Source: MGBC113645 sp036308445 (GTDB lineage Bacteria > Bacillota_I > Bacilli_A > Erysipelotrichales > Coprobacillaceae). From it: a stretch of 17,851 nucleotides of DNA. A program made the translations under genes and the position numbers. The notes under the pieces are model-generated. The model saw only the letters and a list, made by a program, of their open reading frames with translations. It searched no databases and had not been told where the DNA came from. The stretch spans positions 1 through 17,851 of the forward strand of contig JAXJVS010000079.1 of the NCBI GenBank assembly GCA_036308445.1. Direction: 5' to 3'. Within the stretch, counting starts at the first letter, position 1. Each line of letters starts with the position of its first letter. Shown here piece after piece: positions 6,485-14,627 of the stretch.

Positions 6485-7873
6485 ATGAAGTTGCTTGATA
6501 GAATGAAAGATGAAGAGTTAGGACAAGCGTTGTTATATAATTTTACGAAAGCTTATGGGAGTGTTCCAATGGGATTGTATGATGTTGTTTTACCTCTTTT
6601 GTACATGGATGAGATTAGAGAAAGTTTGAATGAATATACTACTATAGAACAGTGTATTCAAGCCAATGTACAAAAAAATCCCTTGTTATCTGAAAAATTT
6701 GATGAATATTATGAAAGATATGAAGGTATTACTTCTAAAGCTTTAGCAGTAGGGATGTTACAGCATCATTTAGCTTTTAATGTTGTTAATAATGTAATGT
6801 GTGGTGAAGCTTTAGAGGCGGCTTTTCTTGATTTAAATGAAGCTATTTTATTAGCTGAAATGATGCAAGACAAAACAAAAGAAGATATTATTTCTTATTT
6901 TAAAAGTGAACCAATGAAAATTGTTGTATTACAGACTGATACTTTAGGAAAAGATATTGATTTAGCTGAATTTGAGAATCTAGGAAATGTTTCAATGTAT
7001 CCGGTTGTTAATCAAGATCAAGTTGTAGATTTGATTCAAGATGCAGATATTGTTGTTACAAACAAAAATATCCTAACAGAAAAAGAATTAGCAGGATTAG
7101 ATAAGTTAAAACTTATTGCTTTAACTGCTACAGGTTATAATAATGTTGATGTTGAATACTGTAAGAGAAAAGGTATAAAAGTTGCCAATGTTACTGGTTA
7201 TTCAACTGATACAGTAGCTCAGCATACTTTATCTTTGGCTTTACATTTGATTGAAAAGAATCATTTATATGATGAATATGTAAAATCATCTCAATATAGT
7301 CAAAGTGGAATGTTTAGTTATTTTGATTATCATTTCCATGATATTAGTTCTATGACTTGGGGAATTGTAGGATTAGGAAATATTGGTAGAAAAGTAGCTG
7401 AAATTGTGACTGCTATGGGAGCCAATGTACAATATTATTCAACGAGTGGGAAGAACTCTAATCATGATTATAAACAGGTTGATTTTGATACTTTACTTGC
7501 TACAAGTGATATTATTAGTATTCATGCACCTTTGAATGATGCGACTTATCATTTGTTTAATAAAGAGTCAATGAGTAAGATGAAATCTGATTCTTATTTG
7601 ATTAATGTGGGTAGAGGTCCTATCGTTGATGAAAAAGCTTTAGTTGATTTATTAAATCAAGGATGGTTTGATGGTGTAGGTTTAGATGTTTTTGAGGTTG
7701 AACCATTACCAACAAATAGTGCATTGTTTGATATAAAAGATAAAGATAAAGTGATTTTAACACCACATGTTGCTTGGGGATCAGTTGAAGCTAGACAAAG
7801 ATTAGTTCATGAAGTCTGTTTAAATATAAAAGAGTTTATGCAGGGAAAAGAACGAAATATTGTAAATAAATAA
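6485..7873 (+). CDS. D-2-hydroxyacid dehydrogenase (glycerate dehydrogenase-like) with extra N-terminal domain
   Basis: The ATG at 6485 follows GGAGGA inside the end of the previous gene; the open frame extends to a TTG at 6470 that overlaps this SD and is not used. Of 462 residues, 144-462 form a complete D-2-hydroxyacid dehydrogenase: MKIVVLQ first strand, TATGYNNVD, the NAD-binding GLGNIG (296-301), and the catalytic triad Arg377 (NVGRGP), Glu406 (VFEVEP) and His428 (TPHVAW). The TATGYNNVD and AQHTLSLALHL pattern is closest to glycerate/hydroxypyruvate reductases. Residues 1-143 are an additional, mostly helical domain containing LPLLYMDEIRESL; family members are normally about 310-340 residues without it. 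The tight coupling to the phosphoesterase suggests a shared process. The enzyme class is sure, the substrate and the N-terminal domain are not. Confidence 0.88.
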   Translation: MKLLDRMKDEELGQALLYNFTKAYGSVPMGLYDVVLPLLYMDEIRESLNEYTTIEQCIQANVQKNPLLSEKFDEYYERYEGITSKALAVGMLQHHLAFNVVNNVMCGEALEAAFLDLNEAILLAEMMQDKTKEDIISYFKSEPMKIVVLQTDTLGKDIDLAEFENLGNVSMYPVVNQDQVVDLIQDADIVVTNKNILTEKELAGLDKLKLIALTATGYNNVDVEYCKRKGIKVANVTGYSTDTVAQHTLSLALHLIEKNHLYDEYVKSSQYSQSGMFSYFDYHFHDISSMTWGIVGLGNIGRKVAEIVTAMGANVQYYSTSGKNSNHDYKQVDFDTLLATSDIISIHAPLNDATYHLFNKESMSKMKSDSYLINVGRGPIVDEKALVDLLNQGWFDGVGLDVFEVEPLPTNSALFDIKDKDKVILTPHVAWGSVEARQRLVHEVCLNIKEFMQGKERNIVNK

Positions 7874-7904
7874 AAAAGATAAACGTTAAGTCTATCTTTT
7901 TTTT
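7872..7904. terminator. Bidirectional intrinsic terminator
   Basis: AAAAAAGATA at 7872-7881 pairs with TATCTTTTTT starting at 7893, around an 11-base loop, and ends in eight Ts. Read leftwards it also gives a stem and T-run, serving the convergent small gene, whose TAG stop codon lies within the hairpin. Confidence 0.8.
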
Positions 7905-8104
7905 GCATTCTTTTTGTTATTTCTTTTAAGTATAAGATCTAAACCATATCCTAAAAATCTAAATCCCAAAATAAATACTAATCCAATAGCTAATAGAATA
8001 TGATTAGTATTATTAAATAAAGAATAGTATAAGATAAGACCAAAACCAATAAAGTATCCTATCATTGAAAATAATTCTAAAAAAGTGTTTTCTTCCTTAT
8101 TCAT
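7892..8104 (-). CDS. Small two-helix membrane protein, unknown function
   Basis: The predicted product is 70 residues from the ATG at 8104-8102. An in-frame GTG nine bases upstream (8113) is part of the GAGGTG ribosome binding site and so is not the likely start. Two hydrophobic segments, about residues 10-28 and 35-56, are separated by a short polar NNTNH turn. The tail is strongly basic (KRNNKKNAKKR), which by the positive-inside rule places both ends in the cytoplasm. It has its own good promoter and a shared terminator, and it sits alone between two plus-strand operons. I recognise no family. Confidence 0.7.
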   Translation of the reverse strand: MNKEENTFLELFSMIGYFIGFGLILYYSLFNNTNHILLAIGLVFILGFRFLGYGLDLILKRNNKKNAKKR

Positions 8105-8128
8105 CTTTTTCACCTCAACATGTTTATA

Positions 8129-8156
8129 ATTATATCATCTTTTCATTTTATTTCAA
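8129..8156 (-). promoter_or_regulatory. Promoter of the small membrane protein gene
   Basis: On the minus strand TTGAAA (8156-8151), a 16-bp spacer and TATAAT (8134-8129), with TGA just before the -10, make a strong extended sigma-A promoter. Confidence 0.7.
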
Positions 8157-8169
8157 TATATGATATAAT
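8141..8169 (+). promoter_or_regulatory. Promoter of the HAD phosphatase-DUF523-manA operon
   Basis: TGA-TATAAT ends at 8169 (TATAAT 8164-8169), with a weak TTTCAT -35 at 8141-8146 (17-bp spacer). It overlaps the divergent promoter of the small membrane protein gene, so the two cannot be fully occupied together. Confidence 0.6.
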
Positions 8170-8194
8170 ATGTGAGTAAGAGGTGAAAAGACAA

Positions 8195-8848
8195 ATGAAA
8201 TATGGTTGTATATTTGATTTAGATGGTACTTTAGTGAATTCATTGATGGATTTGGGATTATCAGTGAATAAGGTATTGGAAAATCATTATTTACCTACTT
8301 ATTCAATTGAAGAATATAATTTTATGGTAGGTAATGGAGTAAGGAAATTGATGGAAAGAGCATTAAAACAACATAGTGATATGTTAGAAGAGTGTTTAAA
8401 AGAATTTTATGAAATATATGAAGAAAATTGTTTAGAAAACACATTACCCTATGAAGGTATCAAAGAATTAATTGAAAGACTAAAAGCAAAAGATATGAAA
8501 TTAGCAGTTGTAACAAATAAACCACATCATTTAGCAGTAAAAATTGTGGAAACATTGTTTCCAGATACGTTTGATGCTATTTATGGACAACAGGATTTCT
8601 ATCCAGTAAAACCTAGTCCTGAATCTACAATGTATGCTTTAATGGCAATGCGTCTTTCTAAAGAGGATTGTTTGTTTGTTGGTGATTCTAATGTTGATAT
8701 TGAAACAGCGATAAATACTGATATGGAGAGTGCTGGTGTATGTTGGGGCTTTAGAGGTGAGCAAGAGTTAATAGAAGCTGGGGCTGATTATATTTGTTAT
8801 AATCCTGATGATATTGAAAGGGTTCTTTTTCATGAGAATCGCAGTTAG
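8195..8848 (+). CDS. HAD-superfamily phosphatase, phosphoglycolate phosphatase-like
   Basis: I start at the ATG at 8195, nine bases after AAGAGGTG; the frame also has a GTG at 8183 that is part of that SD. The 217-residue protein has the four HAD motifs: DLDGT (nucleophile Asp8, acid Asp10), VTNKP (Thr107), the motif III lysine Lys139 in PVKPSPES, and VGDSNVD (163-169). Between motifs I and II lies a helical cap of about 65 residues, as in the Gph/PGP subfamily that hydrolyses 2-phosphoglycolate and other small phosphate esters. It is cytosolic. Its last 17 bases overlap the next gene's start, indicating translational coupling. A related activity such as pyrophosphatase or sugar phosphatase remains possible. 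Confidence 0.85.
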   Translation: MKYGCIFDLDGTLVNSLMDLGLSVNKVLENHYLPTYSIEEYNFMVGNGVRKLMERALKQHSDMLEECLKEFYEIYEENCLENTLPYEGIKELIERLKAKDMKLAVVTNKPHHLAVKIVETLFPDTFDAIYGQQDFYPVKPSPESTMYALMAMRLSKEDCLFVGDSNVDIETAINTDMESAGVCWGFRGEQELIEAGADYICYNPDDIERVLFHENRS

Positions 8849-9308
8849 TGCTTGTTTAGTAGGTGAAAATGTGACATATCGTGGTGATAGTAATAAAAAT
8901 GAGAAGATTATAGAAATTCTAAGAGACCATGAACAAGTTCTTGTTTGTCCAGAGGTTATGGGTGGTTTATCGATTCCTAGAAAGCCTAGCGAAATAAAAA
9001 GCTTTTTACCATTGAAGGTAGAAAATAGTATTGGTGAAGATGTAACGAAAGAGTTTTATCGTGGTGCTTTAAAAGCTGTTAAAATCTTAAAAGAAAAGCA
9101 TGTAAAAATGGCAATATTAAAGAAAAATAGTCCAAGCTGTGGTAATGAGACAGTTTATGATGGTACTTTTTCTCATACTATTATTGAAGGTAGTGGGGTA
9201 TTTGTTTCTTTATTAAAAGCCGAAGGCATTGAGGTTTTCAATGAAAATCAGATTGATAAAATAAATAAATATATAGGAAAGGAAGAAGAAAAATGGGACA
9301 TGTATTAA
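8832..9308 (+). CDS. DUF523 / TudS-like desulfidase-family Fe-S protein
   Basis: The ATG at 8832 has GAAAGGG nine bases upstream inside the end of the HAD gene; an ATG at 8808 is also in frame but less well placed. The 158-residue product begins MRIAVSACLVG and carries VCPEVMGG and KKNSPSCG, the three conserved DUF523 cysteine motifs (Cys8, Cys39, Cys103). In the characterised family member TudS these cysteines ligate a [4Fe-4S] cluster used to remove sulfur from 2-thiouracil. All three are here, so a cluster-dependent desulfidase acting on thiolated nucleobases or a similar compound is a reasonable inference. It overlaps both neighbours, so it is made together with the HAD phosphatase and ManA, although no shared pathway is obvious. 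Confidence 0.82.
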   Translation: MRIAVSACLVGENVTYRGDSNKNEKIIEILRDHEQVLVCPEVMGGLSIPRKPSEIKSFLPLKVENSIGEDVTKEFYRGALKAVKILKEKHVKMAILKKNSPSCGNETVYDGTFSHTIIEGSGVFVSLLKAEGIEVFNENQIDKINKYIGKEEEKWDMY

Positions 9309-10231
9309 AAATGAAACCGGTATTTAAAGAAATGATCTGGGGAGGACATAAACTTAGAGATGTTTATGGTTATGATATTCCTAGTGATAATACTGGAGAA
9401 TGCTGGGCTATTTCAGCTCATCATAATGGTGATTGTGAAATTGCAGAAGGGGAGTTTGCAGGTAAAACTTTATCTTGGGTTTTTGAAAATCATCGAGAAT
9501 TATTTGGAAATATTGAAGGAAATCAGTTTCCATTATTAGTTAAAATTATTGATGCAAAAAATGATTTATCTGTTCAGGTTCATCCAAATGATGAATATGC
9601 CGGTATTCATGAAAATTCTTTAGGAAAGACTGAATGCTGGTATGTATTACAAGCAGATGAAGGTACAAAGATGGTTATGGGACATCATGCTCAAACTAAG
9701 GAAGAATTTGTGAAAGCTATTGAAGATGATGATTATGATAATTTGTTGAATTCTTTTACAATTAATAAAGGTGATTTCTTTTATATTCCTTCAGGAACTT
9801 TACATGCAATATGTAGTGGTTCATTAATTTATGAAGCTCAACAATCATCTGATATTACTTATCGTGTTTATGATTATCATCGTAAAGATAAAGATGGTAA
9901 TGAAAGACAGCTTCATGTGCAACAATCAATTGATGTTACAAATGTACCTGCCGATATTTCAAATAATAAATTATTTGTAAATAGTCATTTAGATCATGGT
10001 ACAAAAACAAGATATGTAGATAGTGAATTTTTCAAGGTTGATTGTTATAAATTAAAGGCTGGTGAAAATATTATAAAAAATGATACACCATTCCAGTTAG
10101 TTAGTATTATTAATGGTGAAGGTATGATGGATGATATGGAAGTTAAGATGGGTGATCATTTTGTCATTTGTAGTGATAAAGAAGAAACAATTTTTGATGG
10201 AAATATGGAAGTCATGATTACGACTCTATAG
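9293..10231 (+). CDS. manA: Mannose-6-phosphate isomerase, class I (short Bacillus type)
   Basis: The 312-residue cupin enzyme interconverts mannose-6-phosphate and fructose-6-phosphate in the cytosol. The zinc ligands are visible: His97 in SVQVHPND, Glu114 in GKTECWYVL and His171 in PSGTLHAI. Arg191 in TYRVYDY is the expected catalytic arginine. The length fits the short Firmicutes form (about 315) rather than the E. coli form (about 390). The start at 9293 has AAGGAAGAAG ahead of it and overlaps the DUF523 gene by 16 bases; the next in-frame ATG (9311) has no SD. It is the last gene of the operon and is followed immediately by a strong terminator. Its role could be mannose use or supply of mannose-6-phosphate for glycans. 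Confidence 0.95.
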   Translation: MGHVLKMKPVFKEMIWGGHKLRDVYGYDIPSDNTGECWAISAHHNGDCEIAEGEFAGKTLSWVFENHRELFGNIEGNQFPLLVKIIDAKNDLSVQVHPNDEYAGIHENSLGKTECWYVLQADEGTKMVMGHHAQTKEEFVKAIEDDDYDNLLNSFTINKGDFFYIPSGTLHAICSGSLIYEAQQSSDITYRVYDYHRKDKDGNERQLHVQQSIDVTNVPADISNNKLFVNSHLDHGTKTRYVDSEFFKVDCYKLKAGENIIKNDTPFQLVSIINGEGMMDDMEVKMGDHFVICSDKEETIFDGNMEVMITTL

Positions 10232-10235
10232 TTAG

Positions 10236-10267
10236 AAGTGAAGTTTAAACTTCACTTTTTCTTTTTT
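10236..10267 (+). terminator. Intrinsic terminator after manA
   Basis: AAGTGAAGTTT at 10236-10246 is followed directly by its exact complement AAACTTCACTT (10247-10257) and then a T-rich run to 10267. It starts four bases after the manA stop codon. The DNA is a perfect 22-bp palindrome with no spacer. Confidence 0.88.
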
Positions 10268-10269
10268 CT

Positions 10270-10297
10270 TTGCGATATGTAAAAAATTTGATATAAT
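10270..10297 (+). promoter_or_regulatory. Promoter of the mutS-mutL-miaA operon
   Basis: TTGCGA (10270-10275), 16 bp, then TATAAT (10292-10297) preceded by TGA, an extended -10. It lies directly after the manA terminator and 28 bp before the mutS start, so the repair operon is independently transcribed. Confidence 0.75.
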
Positions 10298-10325
10298 ATG
10301 TAAACTAGATGAAGGAGTGGTAAAT

Positions 10326-12818
10326 GTGAAAGAAAAATATTCTCCAATGATGATGCAATATTTAAAAATCAAAGAAGAAAATAAAGATTCTATTGTGATG
10401 TTTCGTTTAGGTGATTTTTATGAAATGTTCTTTGATGATGCAATTGTTGTGTCTAAAGTTTTAAACTTAACGTTAACTGGAAAAAATGCCGGAGTTAAAG
10501 AAAGAGTGCCAATGTGTGGAGTACCATTTCATTCAGTTAATGGTTATATTCAGAAATTAGTAGATAATGGTTTTAAGATTGCAATTGTAGAACAGTTATC
10601 AGATCCTGGTAAAAAAGGAATTGTAGAACGTGGAGTTGTTCAGATTATTACTCCTGGAACAATTATGGATTTATCACTTAATGAGAGAAAGAATAATTAT
10701 ATTGGAGCTTTAGGGGTTTTTGATTTTAATTATACTTTAGCTTATTGTGATATTTCTACTGGTGAATTTAATGTGTCTAACATTAATAAAGATGAACATT
10801 CTTTAAAAAATCAATTAGATTCACTTGCAATTAAAGAATTAGTAGTAGAAGATGAAGATATAAAATTTGATCACATGATGATGTCTTATTATACTAATGA
10901 CAAGACAAATGAAAAGTATATTAAATTATTTGAAAGTATTAATGATTTAAAACAGATAAAGATATGTTCTTTATTATTGAATTATATGATTGAAACTCAA
11001 AAGAGAGATCTAGAACATATTCAACGTATTGAAGAAATTAAAAATGAAAATTATATTATTATGGATGCTTATACTAAGAAATCATTAGAATTAGTTAAGA
11101 ATCCTCAAAATGAAACTTATGGTACTTTATTATGGTTATTAGATTCTACAAAATCAGCAATGGGTGGTAGACTACTAAGACAATGGATAGAAAGACCGCT
11201 AGTTCATAAAGAAAGTATTGAAAAGAGATTGGATATTGTTGATTTATTTGTAGAAAACTTCATTGAAAGAGAAACCATTAAAGATATGATTAATGAAGTT
11301 TATGATATAGAAAAATTAGCGGGTAGAATTGCTTTTGGTAATGTGAATGCTAGAGATTTAAAATGGATTGCATCTTCATTAAAGATAGTACCAGAATTAA
11401 AATATCAGTTACTTTCGTTAAATCATCCTTATACAAATGAGTTAGCAGAACATTTAGTAGATTTATCGTCTATTACTGATTTAATTGATAATGCGATTGT
11501 AGAAAATCCGCCACTTACTATTAAAGAAGGTGGAATCATTAAAGATGGTTATAATAAAGAATTGGATGAATTAAGATATATTAAAGAAAATGGTAAACAA
11601 TGGTTAAGTGATTTTGAAGCAAGAGAAAGAGAAAAAACTGGTATTAAAGGTTTAAAAGTTGGTTATAATCGTGTGTTTGGATATTATATTGAAATTACCA
11701 AGAGTTATTTACCAATGGTAAAAGATGAATTTGAATATACAAGAAAACAAAGTTTATCTAATGCTGAAAGATTTGTAACACCAGAATTAAAAGAGATGGA
11801 ATCAAAGATATTAAGTGCGAATGATAAGATGATCGCTTTAGAATATGAAATATTTGTACAAATGAGAGAATATATTAAGAAAGATGTTCATCTGATTCAA
11901 GATGTTGCGAAAGCTATTGCTTCAATTGATGTTTATCAATCATTAGCATCAGTTGCTGGTATTCAAAGCTTTGTAAGACCTACATTTAATGATGAACATC
12001 GTATTGATATAGATGAAGGAAGACATGGGGTTATTGAAAAAGTCATATCTAGAAAAAATTATGTTGCTAATGATTTGCATATGACAAATGATAAACCGGT
12101 GTTATTGATTACTGGTCCTAACATGGGTGGTAAATCAACTTTTATGCGTCAGACAGCATTGATTATTATTATGGCTCAGCTTGGTTCTTTTGTGCCTTGT
12201 GATAGGGCAGATTTACCTATATTTGATCAGATTTTTACTAGAATTGGTGCAAGTGATGATTTGATTTCAGGTCAATCTACGTTTATGGTAGAAATGTTGG
12301 AAGCCAATAATGCTTTAAGATATGCGACTAAAGATTCATTGATTATATTTGATGAAATTGGTAGAGGGACAGCTACATTTGATGGAATGGCTATAGCTCA
12401 ATCAATGATAGAATATATTGCAACTCAAATTGGCTGTATAACATTGTTTTCAACTCATTATCATGAATTAACAATGTTAAGTAGTCAATATGGTATTCAA
12501 AATGTCCATGCCAGTGCTTCTATTGATAATGATCATATTGTTTTCTTATATAAGATTAAAGAAGGAAATTCTAATCGTTCTTATGGTATTAATGTTGCTA
12601 AACTTGCTAAATTACCTGATGAAGTTATAAATAGAGCAGATCTTATTTTACATTCATTAGAAAATAATGATGTTAAACAGACTGTGAAACAAACAGCAGA
12701 AAATAAGATAATGATTAAAGAAAGTGAAGTAGAGAAAATGTTAAAACAGATTAATCCAATGGAATTATCACCATTAGATGCTTTAAGTACATTAATAGAA
12801 TTAAAAAAACTATGTTAG
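10326..12818 (+). CDS. mutS: DNA mismatch repair protein MutS
   Basis: I choose the GTG at 10326, eight bases after GAAGGAG, because the further in-frame GTG at 10317 overlaps that SD; this gives 830 residues starting MKEKYSP. The N-terminal mismatch-binding domain has FRLGDFYEMF with the wedge Phe31 and Glu33. The ATPase has Walker A GPNMGGKST (597-605), Walker B IIFDEIGRGTATFDG (Asp676, Glu677) and the STHYHEL switch. The usual GRGTSTFDG reads GRGTATFDG. The protein recognises mispairs as a dimer and recruits MutL. It is slightly shorter than the Bacillus protein (858), and the C-terminal tail lacks the QLSFF-like clamp-binding peptide seen there. It leads the operon, with mutL 12 bases downstream. 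Confidence 0.98.
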   Translation: MKEKYSPMMMQYLKIKEENKDSIVMFRLGDFYEMFFDDAIVVSKVLNLTLTGKNAGVKERVPMCGVPFHSVNGYIQKLVDNGFKIAIVEQLSDPGKKGIVERGVVQIITPGTIMDLSLNERKNNYIGALGVFDFNYTLAYCDISTGEFNVSNINKDEHSLKNQLDSLAIKELVVEDEDIKFDHMMMSYYTNDKTNEKYIKLFESINDLKQIKICSLLLNYMIETQKRDLEHIQRIEEIKNENYIIMDAYTKKSLELVKNPQNETYGTLLWLLDSTKSAMGGRLLRQWIERPLVHKESIEKRLDIVDLFVENFIERETIKDMINEVYDIEKLAGRIAFGNVNARDLKWIASSLKIVPELKYQLLSLNHPYTNELAEHLVDLSSITDLIDNAIVENPPLTIKEGGIIKDGYNKELDELRYIKENGKQWLSDFEAREREKTGIKGLKVGYNRVFGYYIEITKSYLPMVKDEFEYTRKQSLSNAERFVTPELKEMESKILSANDKMIALEYEIFVQMREYIKKDVHLIQDVAKAIASIDVYQSLASVAGIQSFVRPTFNDEHRIDIDEGRHGVIEKVISRKNYVANDLHMTNDKPVLLITGPNMGGKSTFMRQTALIIIMAQLGSFVPCDRADLPIFDQIFTRIGASDDLISGQSTFMVEMLEANNALRYATKDSLIIFDEIGRGTATFDGMAIAQSMIEYIATQIGCITLFSTHYHELTMLSSQYGIQNVHASASIDNDHIVFLYKIKEGNSNRSYGINVAKLAKLPDEVINRADLILHSLENNDVKQTVKQTAENKIMIKESEVEKMLKQINPMELSPLDALSTLIELKKLC

Positions 12819-12830
12819 AAGGAGGTAAAA

Positions 12831-14627
12831 ATGGCTAAAATTAAACAGTTGGATGAAATTCTAGCAAATAAAATTGCAGCTGGAGAAGTTGTTGAAAGAC
12901 CTGCTAGTGTTGTTAAAGAATTAGTTGAAAATAGTATTGATGCTTCTGCTTCTAAAATAGATGTATATATTAAAGATGGTGGTATTGAATTAATAGAGAT
13001 AGTGGATAATGGTCATGGGATGGACTATGATGATGCTCATTTATGTTTTTCGCGTCATGCAACAAGTAAAATTAAAGATGATCATGACTTGTTTTGTATT
13101 TCTACTTTAGGATTTAGAGGTGAAGCAATACCTTCAATTGCTTCTGTATCTCATTTTACTTTAAAAACAGCTAATGAAAATGAATCTATTGAAATCGAAT
13201 ATGAATTTGGTAAATATAAAGGAGAAAGAAAAACCGATTTAAAAAGAGGAACTCATATAAAAGTAGAAAAACTATTTCAGAATGTTCCTGCTCGTTTAAA
13301 ATATCTAAAATCTGTTAATACAGAATTTTCAGCTATTTATCAATATATTGAAAGATTATCATTAGCTTATCCTCAAATTGCTTTTTCTTTATATCATAAT
13401 GATAAACTTATTTTTAGAACAAATGGAAAAGGACAATTATTAGAAGTTATCTCATCAATGTATGGAATTAATGTTGCTCGAAATATGATAAAAATAGAAT
13501 TTGAAAATGAAGAATTCTCTATTTCTGGTTACATTTCTAAAATAGATACGTCTAGGGCTTCGAAAAATCATATTATTACTCTTGTAAATCATCGATATGT
13601 TAAAAATAGCATGAGCATAGATGCAATTAATTCAGTGTATAGAAAATATTTGGCTGATAATCGTTTTCCTATTGCTGTCATTAATATTGAAGTTGATCCA
13701 TATTTAGTTGATGTTAATGTTCATCCTTCAAAATTAGAAGTGCGTTTTTCTAAAGAGATAGAGTTAAGAGAATTGATTATGAATGGAGTAACTCAAGCTT
13801 TAAATCAAGTTAATCTTACATATCAGGTTAAGAATAGAGTGACTGAAAGAGAAGCTTTTAAACCTGATTTAACTCAAATAACTTTTGAATTGAAAGAAGA
13901 ACCTGAAATTATAGAAGTGGAAGAAAGAAAAGAAGAAAATATTATCGCTAATAAGATAGAAGAAAAAAAGGCCGAATATCCAAAAGCAGAAGAAAAGATA
14001 GTATGTAAAGAAGAAAATATAAAAAGTAAAGAAACTGTGAAACCAATCAAAGAAAAAATATATGCAAAAGCACAGATACATGGAACATATTTAATTGGTG
14101 AAAATGAAAAAGGAATGTATCTGGTAGATCAGCATGCTGCTCAGGAAAGAATTAATTATGAATATTTTAAAGAAAAATATTCACATCTGGATTTAACCAT
14201 GCAGCCATTGCTTGTGCCTTTGCAGTTCGAATATCCAATGAGTGATTTTCTTATTATTGAAGAGAGAAAAGGTTTATTGGAACAAGTAGGAATCCATCTG
14301 GAAGTGTTTGGTCAACATGGTTATATAGTAAGAGCATTACCGTTATGGATGAAAAATATTGATGAAAATGTTTTTATTGAAGAAATGATTGTACAAATTT
14401 TAAAGAAGAATCAGTTGAATGTTCTAGAGTTGCAAGAACATGCTATAGCAACTTTAAGCTGTAAAGCCTCTTTAAAAGCGAATACTTATTTAACTATCCA
14501 AGATATGCAGACGATATTGGATAATCTTATGCGTTGTGATAATCCTTATGTTTGTCCTCATGGTAGACCTACAATATTATTTTATAGTGAATATGAATTA
14601 GAAAAATTATTTAAAAGGGTGATTTAA
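12831..14627 (+). CDS. mutL: DNA mismatch repair endonuclease MutL
   Basis: A strong AAGGAGG right after the mutS stop sets the ATG at 12831. The 598-residue protein has the N-terminal GHKL ATPase: LVENSIDA (Glu34, Asn35), DNGHGM (59-64), GFRGEA (94-99) and VPARLKYLK. A charged, low-complexity linker rich in Glu and Lys spans about residues 350-405. The C-terminal dimerisation domain has the endonuclease motif DQHAAQERINYE (433-444), SCKASLKA (543-550) and CPHGRPT (575-581), plus a QPLLVP segment resembling the Bacillus clamp-binding motif. It is therefore a nicking-type MutL, consistent with an organism lacking MutH. The linker's A/G-rich coding strand yields a Phe-rich antisense frame that is not a gene. 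Confidence 0.98.
   Translation: MAKIKQLDEILANKIAAGEVVERPASVVKELVENSIDASASKIDVYIKDGGIELIEIVDNGHGMDYDDAHLCFSRHATSKIKDDHDLFCISTLGFRGEAIPSIASVSHFTLKTANENESIEIEYEFGKYKGERKTDLKRGTHIKVEKLFQNVPARLKYLKSVNTEFSAIYQYIERLSLAYPQIAFSLYHNDKLIFRTNGKGQLLEVISSMYGINVARNMIKIEFENEEFSISGYISKIDTSRASKNHIITLVNHRYVKNSMSIDAINSVYRKYLADNRFPIAVINIEVDPYLVDVNVHPSKLEVRFSKEIELRELIMNGVTQALNQVNLTYQVKNRVTEREAFKPDLTQITFELKEEPEIIEVEERKEENIIANKIEEKKAEYPKAEEKIVCKEENIKSKETVKPIKEKIYAKAQIHGTYLIGENEKGMYLVDQHAAQERINYEYFKEKYSHLDLTMQPLLVPLQFEYPMSDFLIIEERKGLLEQVGIHLEVFGQHGYIVRALPLWMKNIDENVFIEEMIVQILKKNQLNVLELQEHAIATLSCKASLKANTYLTIQDMQTILDNLMRCDNPYVCPHGRPTILFYSEYELEKLFKRVI

Noticed and set aside
8137..8161. Bounds of a possible small RNA between the divergent promoters
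   Set aside because: The stretch is fully explained by overlapping -35/-10 elements; no stem-loop or terminator is present.
10317..10325. Upstream GTG start for mutS
   Set aside because: It overlaps the GAAGGAG Shine-Dalgarno, so the GTG at 10326 is better spaced and gives the family's N-terminus.
13869..14081. Minus-strand open frame of 70 codons, very rich in Phe and Tyr
   Set aside because: It is the antisense of the Glu/Lys-rich linker of MutL; GAA/AAA codons read backwards give TTC/TTT. No SD and no domain.
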